Assembly (NCBI GenBank): GCA_014138725.1
Contig: JACJID010000006.1
Location: forward strand, 1-64,000
Direction of reading: 5' to 3'
Source of the DNA: Kutzneria viridogrisea
GTDB taxonomy: Bacteria; Actinomycetota; Actinomycetes; Mycobacteriales; Pseudonocardiaceae
DNA: 64,000 nucleotides
The notes under the pieces are model-generated. The model was not told the origin of the DNA. It saw nothing but the letters and a program-made list of their open reading frames with translations, and searched no databases. The translations under genes and the position numbers were made by a program. Below are positions 1 to 7,677 of this stretch, one piece after another (position 1 is the stretch's first letter; each line of letters begins with the position of its first letter).

Positions 1-509
1 TGGGCGGCTACCCCGGTGCCTTCGCCGACCTGCTCGGTGTCCGGGTGGAGGAGTTCTACCCGCTCGGCGCCGGGGAGCGGGTCCGGCTCAGCAACGGTGC
101 GACGGCAGACACCTGGACCGAGCTGCTGCACCCCGAGGGCGCCGAGGCCGTGGCGTCCCATGTGGACGGCCCGCTGCCCGGGGTGCCCGCGATCACCCGC
201 AACGAGCACGGCTCGGGTCTGGCCTGGTACGTGGCGACCACGCTGGACCCCGACTCGATGCTCGGGCTGGTGCGCGAGGTCGCCGAGCGCGCCGGTGCAC
301 GACCGGTCGTGCGGGCACCTGCCGGGGTGGAGGTCGTGCGCAGGACCGGCGAAGGTCCGCGGGGGCCGATATCGTGGCTGGTGGTGGTCAACCACACCGG
401 GGCGGAGGTCGTCCTGCCGGTCCGGGGTATCGAACTGGCCGCGGGCAGCGATGTGCCCGGTTGTCTGGCGGTGCCCGCTGGTGGGACCGCCGTGGTCCGG
501 GAGGTGTGA
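1..509 (+). CDS. GH42 beta-galactosidase, C-terminal part (5' truncated)
   Basis: The frame is open from base 3 to a TGA at 507-509, so only about 168 C-terminal residues are inside the window. The residues GYPGAFADLLGVRVEEFYPL at the left edge, followed by a small beta-rich tail, resemble the trimerisation domain and C-terminal domain of family 42 beta-galactosidases, which hydrolyse terminal beta-galactosides. The catalytic TIM barrel lies upstream of the window. The stop codon is one base before the GTG of a DeoR-type regulator, and galT follows, so this looks like a galactoside-use operon. The family call rests on this short C-terminal piece and on context. Confidence 0.7.
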   Translation, partial: GGYPGAFADLLGVRVEEFYPLGAGERVRLSNGATADTWTELLHPEGAEAVASHVDGPLPGVPAITRNEHGSGLAWYVATTLDPDSMLGLVREVAERAGARPVVRAPAGVEVVRRTGEGPRGPISWLVVVNHTGAEVVLPVRGIELAAGSDVPGCLAVPAGGTAVVREV

Positions 510-510
510 T

Positions 511-1314
511 GTGCTCGCCCGTCAGCGTCAGGCGGTGATCCTGGAGGAGATCCGGCGCACCGGTGCGGTGAAGGTCAGCGACCTGGTCATCCGGCTGGGC
601 GTCTCGGACATGACCGTGCGCCGGGACCTGGACGTGCTGGCCGGCCGCGGGCTGGTGGAGAAGGTGTACGGCGGGGCGACCACGGTTGCCGGGCGCAGCA
701 CCGACGAGCCGGGCTTCGAGGCCAAGTCCGTGCGCCAGCTGCCGGAGAAGGAGTACATCGCCCGGCTGGCCGCCGAACTGGTGCGGCCGGGCACGGCGAT
801 CGGCCTGTCCGCGGGGACCACCACCTGGACCATGGCCCGCTTCCTGGACGACGTGCCGGACCTGACCGTGGTGACCAACTCGATCCGGGTCGCCGACGTG
901 CTCCAGCAGCGCGGCAGAACCGATCGAACGGTCGTGCTGACAGGTGGGGTGCGCACCCCCTCCGACGCGCTGGTCGGCCCGGTGGCCGTGCAGGCGCTGC
1001 GGGCACTGCACCTGGACGTGGTCTTCCTCGGCGTGCACGGCATGGCCCCGCGCGCCGGGTTCACCACCCCGAACCTCAACGAGAGCGAGACCAACCGCGC
1101 GCTGGTCGACGCCGCGAGCAAGGTCGTCGTGGTGGCCGACAGCACCAAGTGGGGCACCGTGGGCATCTCCACGATCGCTGACCTCGACGAGGCCGACGTG
1201 CTGGTGAGCGACGTCGGCCTGAACACCGACGCCAGGGAAGTGCTCACCGAGCACGTGGGCGAACTGCGGCTCGCCGAGCCGCCGGACGAGAAGGAACAGG
1301 GAGTAGGTGCGTGA
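511..1314 (+). CDS. DeoR family transcriptional regulator
   Basis: A 267-residue DeoR-type regulator. The first 55 residues form the winged helix-turn-helix (VSDMTVRRDLDVLAGRGLVE), and the rest is the sugar-phosphate sensor domain related to ribose-5-phosphate isomerase, with the GLSAGTTT loop and the VVVADSTKWG motif. The GTG start at 511 has a GGGAGGT ribosome site at 499-505; no ATG lies nearby in frame. It sits one base after the beta-galactosidase gene and overlaps galT by four bases (GTGA), so it probably controls this operon in response to a phosphorylated sugar. The ligand cannot be read from the sequence. Confidence 0.88.
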   Translation: MLARQRQAVILEEIRRTGAVKVSDLVIRLGVSDMTVRRDLDVLAGRGLVEKVYGGATTVAGRSTDEPGFEAKSVRQLPEKEYIARLAAELVRPGTAIGLSAGTTTWTMARFLDDVPDLTVVTNSIRVADVLQQRGRTDRTVVLTGGVRTPSDALVGPVAVQALRALHLDVVFLGVHGMAPRAGFTTPNLNESETNRALVDAASKVVVVADSTKWGTVGISTIADLDEADVLVSDVGLNTDAREVLTEHVGELRLAEPPDEKEQGVGA

Positions 1315-2429
1315 CCGAGCTCACGGGCAGGACGTCCACCGGGATCACCAGGACCTCGCGGAGGCTGGCGGACGGCCGGGAGATCATCTACTTCGACGAC
1401 ACACCACAGGCGCCACCGCGTACCGCGGTGGACACCAGGGACCTGCCTGAGCAGGCGCCGCGCTCGGAGGTGCGCCGCGACCCGCTGACCGGGGAGTGGG
1501 TGGCCATGGCCGCGCACCGGCAGACCCGCACCTACAAGCCGCCCGCAGACCTGTGTCCGCTGTGCCCGAGCACCGAGGGGCGGCCCACCGAGGTCCCCGA
1601 GTCCAGCTACGACGTGGTGGTGTTCGAGAACCGCTTCCCGTCCTTCGCCCAGGACGTACCGGAGATCCCCGCCACCGTGGCGGGCATGCCGATGGTGGCG
1701 CGCGCCGCGGGCAGGGGTCGCTGCGAGGTCGTGTGCTTCACCTCCGAGCACACCAAGTCCTTCGGCCAGCTCACACCTTCCCGGGTGCGGACCGTGGTGG
1801 ACGCCTGGGCCGATCGCACCGAGGCGCTCAGCGCCCTGCCCGGGGTGGAACAGGTCTTCCCGTTCGAGAACCGCGGCGAGGAGATCGGGGTGACGCTGAG
1901 CCACCCGCACGGGCAGATCTACGGCTACCCCTTCGTCACGCCCAAGACCGAGCGCATGCTCGCCGTGGCCGAGCAGTACCAGCGCACGAACGGTCGTGCG
2001 GTGCTGGGCGACGTGCTCGCCGCCGAACGCGCCGCGGGGACCCGCGTCATCGAGACCTCCGAGCACTGGACGGCCTTCGTGCCCTCGGCGGCCCGCTGGC
2101 CGGTGGAGGTGCACGTGGTGCCGCACCGCCAGGTGCCCGACCTGCCCGCGCTGTCCGAGGCCGAGCGGGACGACTTCGCCCAGCTCTACCTGCGCGTGCT
2201 GCGCAGGCTCGACGCGCTGTACGACCGTCCACTGCCCTACATCGCGGCCTGGCACCAGGCGCCGGTCCGCACCGGGCGGGACCTGTCCTGGCTGCACCTG
2301 GAGGTCTTCTCGGTGCTGCGCACGGCCGACAAGCTCAAGTACCTGGCCGGTTCCGAGTCGGGCATGGCCGTGTGGATCAACGACGTGACCCCGGAGCAGG
2401 TCGCCGAGCGGCTGCGCGCGGTCGGCTGA
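1311..2429 (+). CDS. galT: Galactose-1-phosphate uridylyltransferase
   Basis: A 372-residue GalT. It exchanges UMP between UDP-glucose and galactose-1-phosphate in the Leloir pathway. The nucleophile motif HPHGQ is at about residue 198, and an N-terminal CPLCPS pair fits the structural zinc site. The GTG start overlaps the deoR stop (GTGA). No galK or galE follows inside the window; galU, which makes UDP-glucose, is 13 kb away. Transcription probably ends before pepD, which has its own upstream region. Confidence 0.95.
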   Translation: MTELTGRTSTGITRTSRRLADGREIIYFDDTPQAPPRTAVDTRDLPEQAPRSEVRRDPLTGEWVAMAAHRQTRTYKPPADLCPLCPSTEGRPTEVPESSYDVVVFENRFPSFAQDVPEIPATVAGMPMVARAAGRGRCEVVCFTSEHTKSFGQLTPSRVRTVVDAWADRTEALSALPGVEQVFPFENRGEEIGVTLSHPHGQIYGYPFVTPKTERMLAVAEQYQRTNGRAVLGDVLAAERAAGTRVIETSEHWTAFVPSAARWPVEVHVVPHRQVPDLPALSEAERDDFAQLYLRVLRRLDALYDRPLPYIAAWHQAPVRTGRDLSWLHLEVFSVLRTADKLKYLAGSESGMAVWINDVTPEQVAERLRAVG

Positions 2430-2455
2430 ATTTCCTCACCCGACCCCTAGGTGTG

Positions 2456-2472
2456 TCTCAGGTCGCTCTCAG
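2456..2472. promoter_or_regulatory. Direct repeat TCTCAG x2, candidate response-regulator box
   Basis: TCTCAG occurs at 2456-2461 and again at 2467-2472, exactly 11 bp apart, 24 bp before the pepD start. Tandem repeats of one helical turn are typical of OmpR/PhoB-family operators. In mycobacteria pepD is controlled by MprA through direct repeats of this layout. A CACAGT box (2483-2488) ends 7 nt before the ATG and may be the -10 element. Confidence 0.45.
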
Positions 2473-2495
2473 CAACACCCGGCACAGTAGGTGCC

Positions 2496-3968
2496 ATGAC
2501 CGAGAACTTCCCGGGAGCCGCGGGGTCCACTCCTGAGCGGCCCGAGCAGTCAGCCGACCAGGCGGCCCAGCAGGGCGCGAGCACGCCGCCGCCCGCCACG
2601 GGGAGCACCCCGCCGTCCACGCCGCAGAGCCCGTGGGCGCCGGGGTACACCGGGCAGCCCGCCGGACAGGGCGCGCCGGGTCACGAGCAACCCGCGCAGG
2701 TGCAGGGCCTGCCGGGTCAGGAGCCGCCGACGGGTCAGTGGCAGCAGGGGCCCCAGCCCTTCGGCGGTTACCAAACCTTCGACGGGCAGCAGGGTCCGAC
2801 GACCGTGCACATGCCCGTCGCCGAACCCCGCCGCTCCGGCGGCGCCAAGCTGGTGGTCGGGGTCACCGTGCTGGCGCTGCTGGTCGGCGGAGGGGCGGGC
2901 GCGCTGGGTGGTTACCTGTTCGCCCAGCAGGGCGGCCAGGTGATCAACGCGCTCAACGCGCCCGCCCCGGCCAAGAACGCCTCCAACGTGACCCCCGGGT
3001 CCGTCACCGACGTGGCGAACAAGGTGGCGCCCGCGGTGGTCGAGATCAAGACCCAGGAGGGCGAGGGCTCCGGCATCGTCGTCACCAGCGACGGCACCAT
3101 CCTCACCAACAACCACGTGATCGCCTCCGCCGCGGGCGGCGGGCAGATCGAGGTGGACTTCTCCAACGGCAAGAAGGCCGCCGCCGTCATCATCGGCCGC
3201 GACCCGACGACCGACGTGGCCGTGATCAAGGCGCAGAACGTGTCCGGGCTGACCACCGCGCAACTGGGCCGCTCCGACGACCTGCAGATCGGCCAGCAGG
3301 TGGTGGCCATCGGCTCGCCCTTCGACCTGGCGGGCACCGTCACCACCGGCATCGTCAGCTCGCTGCACCGGCCGGTGAACGTGGGCTCCGAGCAGCCGCA
3401 GACCCCGCGCGGCCGGGGCAACGGCGGCGGGCTGGGCAACCAGGGCCAGAGCCAGGACCAGGGCCAGACCTCGCAGGCCACCGTGCTGGACGCGATCCAG
3501 ACCGACGCCTCGATCAACCCGGGCAACTCCGGCGGCCCGCTGCTGAACATGCAGGGCCAGGTCATCGGCATCAACTCGGCGATCTCCAGCCCGGGTTCCT
3601 CGGCGCAGAGCCAGGGCGGCTCGGTGGGCATCGGCTTCGCCATCCCGGTCGACCAGGCCAAGCGGACCGCGCAGCAGATCCAGCAGACCGGCAAGGCCAC
3701 GCAGACCCTGCTGGGCGTGACCGTGGGCAACGCCGACAGCGGCGGGGCCTCGGTGCAGACCGTCACCGCGGGCGGCGCGGCCGAGCAGGCCGGGCTCAAG
3801 CCGGGCGATGTGGTGACCAAGCTGAACGACCGTGCGATCACCACCTCGGACTCCCTGGTGGCCGCCGTGCACGCCCAGGCCCCCGGCGACAAGGTCACGC
3901 TGACCCTGGCCAGCGGCAAGACCGTGGAGGCCACCCTGACCGGGGTCCCGGTCAACGTCCAGAACTGA
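2496..3968 (+). CDS. pepD: Membrane-anchored HtrA-type serine protease (trypsin + PDZ)
   Basis: A 490-residue HtrA/DegP family protease with a cytoplasmic N-terminus rich in Pro, Gln and Gly (about 1-115), one transmembrane helix (about 118-140), a trypsin-like domain and one C-terminal PDZ domain (about 405-485). The catalytic triad is visible as His in NNHVI (about 207), Asp in TDVAVI (about 240) and Ser in NPGNSGGP (about 345). A Gln/Gly-rich insertion precedes the serine. The active domain should lie outside the membrane and serve envelope quality control. ATG 2496 is chosen over an in-frame ATG at 2451 because the promoter-like elements lie between them. Position next to the moaB2/mscL block matches mycobacterial pepD. 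Confidence 0.9.
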   Translation: MTENFPGAAGSTPERPEQSADQAAQQGASTPPPATGSTPPSTPQSPWAPGYTGQPAGQGAPGHEQPAQVQGLPGQEPPTGQWQQGPQPFGGYQTFDGQQGPTTVHMPVAEPRRSGGAKLVVGVTVLALLVGGGAGALGGYLFAQQGGQVINALNAPAPAKNASNVTPGSVTDVANKVAPAVVEIKTQEGEGSGIVVTSDGTILTNNHVIASAAGGGQIEVDFSNGKKAAAVIIGRDPTTDVAVIKAQNVSGLTTAQLGRSDDLQIGQQVVAIGSPFDLAGTVTTGIVSSLHRPVNVGSEQPQTPRGRGNGGGLGNQGQSQDQGQTSQATVLDAIQTDASINPGNSGGPLLNMQGQVIGINSAISSPGSSAQSQGGSVGIGFAIPVDQAKRTAQQIQQTGKATQTLLGVTVGNADSGGASVQTVTAGGAAEQAGLKPGDVVTKLNDRAITTSDSLVAAVHAQAPGDKVTLTLASGKTVEATLTGVPVNVQN

Positions 3969-3979
3969 TCGACCAAGCT

Positions 3980-4004
3980 CCCGGTCCGCCGCCATCGGAC
4001 CGGG
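3980..4004. terminator. Hairpin between convergent pepD and minus-strand operon
   Basis: CCCGGTCCG (3980-3988) pairs with CGGACCGGG (3996-4004) around a 7-nt loop. It lies just after the pepD stop and before the last gene of the opposite operon, so it may terminate both. No T-run follows. Confidence 0.5.
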
Positions 4005-4038
4005 TCGCGGGGTCACGCGAAAGCCGGGTTCCTCCCCC

Positions 4039-4467
4039 TCACCCGGCCGAGCGTGGCCCCGCTTTCTCGTGCCGCTGGCGCACCAGGCCCACCAGCACCA
4101 CGAGCAGCCACACCACGGCGAGTGTGACCGCCACGCCCAGCGCGTAGTCCCGGTCGTGCAGGCCAGGTGTGGCCGCGGGGTTGGCGTAGGTGCGCCACAG
4201 CGCGGGAACCGCCAGCAGGCCGACCACACCGGTGATCGCCAGGCCACAGAGCAGCGGGCGCCGCCAGGCCGGGGCCGCCCAGCGCAGTACCGCGAAGGAC
4301 ACGCCGCCGACGACCGGGGCCAGCAGCGCGTCGTGCAGCACCGGCCCACCGCCCAGCCAGGCCAGCACGGACACCGTCCCCGAGGGGGAGAAGGTCACCA
4401 GCGGCAGCGCCAGCCAGGCACCCCACAGGCCCGCCGCCAGCCCCAGCACCGCGAGCACGATCCTCAT
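4039..4467 (-). CDS. Small integral membrane protein, four predicted helices
   Basis: A 142-residue hydrophobic protein with about four membrane segments, the last ending in a short charged tail (RQRHEKAGPRSAG). I do not recognise the family. ATG 4467 overlaps the stop of the molybdopterin oxidoreductase (ATGA) and has a GGAGGT site at good spacing. It is the last gene of a five-gene overlapping operon, so it may assist the membrane-bound oxidoreductase, for instance as an assembly or electron-transfer partner; that is inference from position only. Confidence 0.75.
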   Translation of the reverse strand: MRIVLAVLGLAAGLWGAWLALPLVTFSPSGTVSVLAWLGGGPVLHDALLAPVVGGVSFAVLRWAAPAWRRPLLCGLAITGVVGLLAVPALWRTYANPAATPGLHDRDYALGVAVTLAVVWLLVVLVGLVRQRHEKAGPRSAG

Positions 4468-5579
4468 GCCAGCACCTCCAGCTTGCTGACCCACTTGGTC
4501 TGCAACACCCCTGGCCTGCTCGGCGCGATGATCCGGCACGGGTAGCCGTGGTCCGGGCTGAGCACGTGCCCGTCCAGGCGCAAGGCCAGCAAGGTCAACG
4601 GATCGCTGGTGTGCTCGCCGGGCAGCGTGCTCGACCGGTACAGGCCGCCGCGCTCCAACGAGTCCACCCGGACCACCGAACCCGGTTGCGCGCCAACGAG
4701 TCTGATCAGCTCTGCCACCGGAACCCCGGTCCAGGTCGCCGACTGGCTCCAGCCCTCCACGCAGGCGATGGGCAGCTCCGCGGTGGTCTGCGGCATGGCC
4801 TGCAACTGCTCGCGGCTCAACGAGGTCGTGCCGTGCGGGCCGATGATCTCCAGCCGCCAGTTGGCAGCCACGTTCGTCACGCCCGCGGCCAGCGCGTTGC
4901 GGTTCACCGGCAGGCCCTGCGGCCCCTTGTCCGAGCGCGAGGACAGCGCGGAGACCTCCCGCAGCCAGGGCACGGTCGAGCCCGCCGTCACCAGCACGGC
5001 GACACCGGTGGTCAGCCAGGTCGTGCGCAGGAACGCACGCCGGTCCAGGTCCGTGGTCCGCTCACGGGTGAGCGCCCCGCGGATCACCGGCAGCTTCACC
5101 GCGATGTGCACGAGCAGCGCGCCGACCGCGATCCAGGCCACCGCGTAGTGCGCGCTGACGAAGTAGAACTGCCACGGGTAGTTCTGCGCCGCGTTGAACA
5201 GACCCGTTGCCAGCTCGAAGAAGGCCGCGCCGATCAGCACGAAGATCGAGCCGCGCTCCAGTGCGTGCAGCGCGGAACTCACCAGCGGTTTGGCGAACAG
5301 CTTCGGGTAGACGCTCCACAACTTGGCCAGCAGCAAGGGGATCGCCGCGATGCCGGAGATCACGTGCAGCCCCTGCGTGACCCGGTACAGGTTGATCGGC
5401 CTGCTGGGCCAGAAGAACCAGTCCGGTGGGTGCTGGACGGCGTGGCTGAGCAGGCCCGTCACGAAGCAGGCCCCGAACGCGATCCCCAGCCACAGCCCGA
5501 CCTTCGAGGTGACCCGCTCGTGGTGCGCCGGGCTGGTGAAGTCCTTCTCCTGTGGTGGTTTGGGCAACCTGAGCCTCAT
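4464..5579 (-). CDS. Membrane-bound molybdopterin-dependent oxidoreductase (sulfite-oxidase fold)
   Basis: A 371-residue fusion. Residues 1-165 contain four transmembrane helices with several histidines, like a cytochrome-b-type or DUF4405 membrane domain. A fifth hydrophobic segment follows a Tat-like RRAFLRTTW motif (about 177-185). The C-terminal half is a sulfite-oxidase-type Moco domain; IACVEGWS supplies the molybdenum-ligating cysteine. The protein should place a Moco domain on the outer membrane face and pass electrons through the helices. ATG 5579 overlaps the methyltransferase stop (ATGA). The substrate is unknown. Its partners are two glycosyltransferase-like proteins and a methyltransferase. 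Confidence 0.85.
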   Translation of the reverse strand: MRLRLPKPPQEKDFTSPAHHERVTSKVGLWLGIAFGACFVTGLLSHAVQHPPDWFFWPSRPINLYRVTQGLHVISGIAAIPLLLAKLWSVYPKLFAKPLVSSALHALERGSIFVLIGAAFFELATGLFNAAQNYPWQFYFVSAHYAVAWIAVGALLVHIAVKLPVIRGALTRERTTDLDRRAFLRTTWLTTGVAVLVTAGSTVPWLREVSALSSRSDKGPQGLPVNRNALAAGVTNVAANWRLEIIGPHGTTSLSREQLQAMPQTTAELPIACVEGWSQSATWTGVPVAELIRLVGAQPGSVVRVDSLERGGLYRSSTLPGEHTSDPLTLLALRLDGHVLSPDHGYPCRIIAPSRPGVLQTKWVSKLEVLA

Positions 5580-6214
5580 GACCGACCCCGCTCCAGCTCC
5601 GCGAACCAGCGGCCGTCCCACTCCCCGAGCCACCGCACGCGCAGCCCTGCCCGCAGCGCGGCCTCGGCCAGCTCGTCCGAACCCAGCCAGGCCCAGTCGA
5701 ACCAGTCGCCCTTCTCGTCCACACTGGACAGTCGGACCTGGTTGTGCGGCAGTGCCTTGCCGGGCGGTTCCACCTCCACCAGCGCTGTGCCGCCGACCCG
5801 CAGCAGTTGCCTGACCCTGCGCAGCAGCGCCACCGGGTCCCCGCCGATGCCGATGTTGCCGTCCGCCAGCAGGACGTGCCGCCAGCGGCCTTCCCCGGGC
5901 AGCCGGTCGAACACGTCCCGGCACACCGCGGGCGCCCCACGCTCGTTGGTCAGCCGCACGGCGGTCGGCGAGATGTCCACCCCCAGCGCGATCACCCCGC
6001 GGTGCGTCAGCGCGGCCACCAGCCGACCGGGTCCGCAGCCGATGTCCAGCGTCGGCCCCGTGCACGCCGCCAGCAGCAGTTCGTCGGCCGCGTCGGGCCG
6101 ATCACGCCACCGTGTCACCGGCAACACCACCCGCTCCCCGTTGACGCACTCCAGCCAGCAGCGCTCGCCGAGCAGCCCGCGGTCGAACCCGGCGACCCGG
6201 GCCGGTGCCGTCAC
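5576..6214 (-). CDS. Class I SAM-dependent methyltransferase
   Basis: A 212-residue methyltransferase with motif I LDIGCGPGRLVAAL near residue 55 and the acidic end of strand 2 in GVDISPTAV. GTG 6214 overlaps the stop of the upstream DUF2064 gene (GTGA), which fixes the start. The substrate is not evident. Its fixed place between two sugar-transferase-like genes and the molybdopterin oxidoreductase suggests that it modifies the product of the same pathway. Confidence 0.85.
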   Translation of the reverse strand: MTAPARVAGFDRGLLGERCWLECVNGERVVLPVTRWRDRPDAADELLLAACTGPTLDIGCGPGRLVAALTHRGVIALGVDISPTAVRLTNERGAPAVCRDVFDRLPGEGRWRHVLLADGNIGIGGDPVALLRRVRQLLRVGGTALVEVEPPGKALPHNQVRLSSVDEKGDWFDWAWLGSDELAEAALRAGLRVRWLGEWDGRWFAELERGRS

Positions 6215-6894
6215 CGCACACCCCCGGCGAGGCTGCGCAGCTGGGCGACGGCCGCCGCGAACCGGCTCGTCGGGATCCGCTCGGCCACGCGGAGTGCGTC
6301 CGCCACTGTGTCCACATCGGACAGAACTGGCATCGGTGCCACGCGCAGACCCTGATCGTGCAAGGCATCCAGCGTGCGATGTCCCGTGTCCGCCTGGGAC
6401 ATCGGTACCTCGCGCAGCGCCTGCGCCCGCAGCGGGTCGCGCAGCCCCAGCACCCACCAGCCGCCGTCCTCGGCCAGGCCGAGCGCCGCGCCATGGGAAA
6501 CTGTACGAACGATCGTGCTTTCCAGCAGTGCGGCGTTGACCTGCGGGGTGTCCATGCCGATCTGCACCACGGGCAGGCCGGGGTGCAGCTGGGCGGTGTC
6601 CGCGTGCGCCGCCGCGAGCCGGGCACCGAACCCGTCCCCGCGCTGCGGGATGACGTCGAACCAGCCCAACGCGCGCTCCAACTCCGCGGACCGCCTGGCC
6701 CGCGCCAGGTCCCCGGTGAGGGCGACCACTGGCACCGCACCGGGTACGGCGCGCACCGCGTCCAAGGTGTCCAGCAGCGCAGCCGCCGCGATGTCGGCGG
6801 CCTGCTCCGGCGAGGCCGGTGGGCACAGGCGGGTCTTGGCCAGGCCGGGGACCGGCGCCTTGGCCACCACCAGCACACAACAGCGCGGGGTCAT
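6211..6894 (-). CDS. DUF2064/TIGR04282 family glycosyltransferase-like protein
   Basis: A 227-residue protein with the N-terminal pattern VVAKAPVPGLAKTRLCP, which marks the TIGR04282 (DUF2064) family related to nucleotide-sugar transferases of the GT-A fold. The GMDTPQV and EDGGWWVLGL segments are also family features. ATG 6894 overlaps the stop of the GT2 gene (ATGA). Members often sit beside a GT2 glycosyltransferase, as here, but no reaction is established to my knowledge. Confidence 0.85.
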   Translation of the reverse strand: MTPRCCVLVVAKAPVPGLAKTRLCPPASPEQAADIAAAALLDTLDAVRAVPGAVPVVALTGDLARARRSAELERALGWFDVIPQRGDGFGARLAAAHADTAQLHPGLPVVQIGMDTPQVNAALLESTIVRTVSHGAALGLAEDGGWWVLGLRDPLRAQALREVPMSQADTGHRTLDALHDQGLRVAPMPVLSDVDTVADALRVAERIPTSRFAAAVAQLRSLAGGVR

Positions 6895-7544
6895 CGCAGC
6901 ACCCCCGCCATGTCGTGCACCGCGCGCAGCGTGCCGCGCACCGAGCCGGAGACCTTCGACTTGGTGCCCGCCGTCCTGGGCCGGTACACCACATCGGACT
7001 CGACCACCCGCCACTGCTCCTGCGCCGCACGGATCAGCAGCTCCAGCGGATAACCGAACGCACGGTCGTGCACCCCGAGCGCGAGCAGGTCAGTGCGCCT
7101 GACGGCCCGCATCGGCGCGATGTCCCGCACCGTGAGCCCACGGCGTCGCATGAGCGCGGCCAGCACGGCGTTGCCCGCACGCGCGTGCCACGGCCAACTG
7201 CCGCGTCCCACAGGCACTCGCCTGCCCACCGACAGGTCGGCTTTGCCCGCCAGCACCGGCGCCACCAGCATCGGCAACTGCGCCGGGTCCAGGGAGCCGT
7301 CGGCATCCAGGAAGCACACGATCTCGCTCGTGGCGTGCTCCAACCCGGTGTGCACCGCCGCGCCGTAACCCCGGCGCGGTTCGTGCACCACGGTGGCGCC
7401 GTGTGCGGCGGCCACCTCGGGGGAGCCGTCCCGCGACCCGTTGTCGACCACGATCGCGCGGTACCCGGCGGGCAACCCGCCCAGTACCCCTGGCAGGGCC
7501 GCTGCCTCGTCCAGGCAGGGCAACACAACATCGACTCGATCCAC
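6891..7544 (-). CDS. Family 2 glycosyltransferase
   Basis: A 217-residue GT-A fold glycosyltransferase of the dolichyl-phosphate-mannose-synthase-like type, without C-terminal membrane helices. It has DVVLPCLDEAAAL at the N-terminus, the IVVDNGSRDGS nucleotide site and the DADGS metal motif. It is the first gene of the five-gene minus-strand operon. The GTG start at 7544 follows a TACCGT box (7557 to 7552, minus strand) by 7 nt, so the operon mRNA is probably leaderless. Confidence 0.9.
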   Translation of the reverse strand: MDRVDVVLPCLDEAAALPGVLGGLPAGYRAIVVDNGSRDGSPEVAAAHGATVVHEPRRGYGAAVHTGLEHATSEIVCFLDADGSLDPAQLPMLVAPVLAGKADLSVGRRVPVGRGSWPWHARAGNAVLAALMRRRGLTVRDIAPMRAVRRTDLLALGVHDRAFGYPLELLIRAAQEQWRVVESDVVYRPRTAGTKSKVSGSVRGTLRAVHDMAGVLR

Positions 7545-7551
7545 CCAGCCG

Positions 7552-7671
7552 ACGGTATGTCCATCGTGGACACTGGCATAACCCTTGCGCTGCTTACCGA
7601 ATCATGACGTCGACCCACTCCTTACGAAGTTCTGACAGAACGGGTCCGCTGTCCCGTGCGGGCCCTATCGT
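7552..7671. promoter_or_regulatory. Divergent promoter region with two leaderless -10 boxes
   Basis: TACCGT on the minus strand (7557-7552) serves the glycosyltransferase operon, and TATCGT on the plus strand (7666-7671) serves the membrane protein at 7678. Each box ends 6-7 nt before a GTG start. The roughly 110 bp between them is free for operators, but I see no clear one. Confidence 0.6.
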
Positions 7672-7677
7672 GGCCTG

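Noticed and set aside
528-2297. 589-codon minus-strand frame over deoR and galT
   Set aside because: Shadow frame; both plus-strand genes have clear family motifs and coupled starts.
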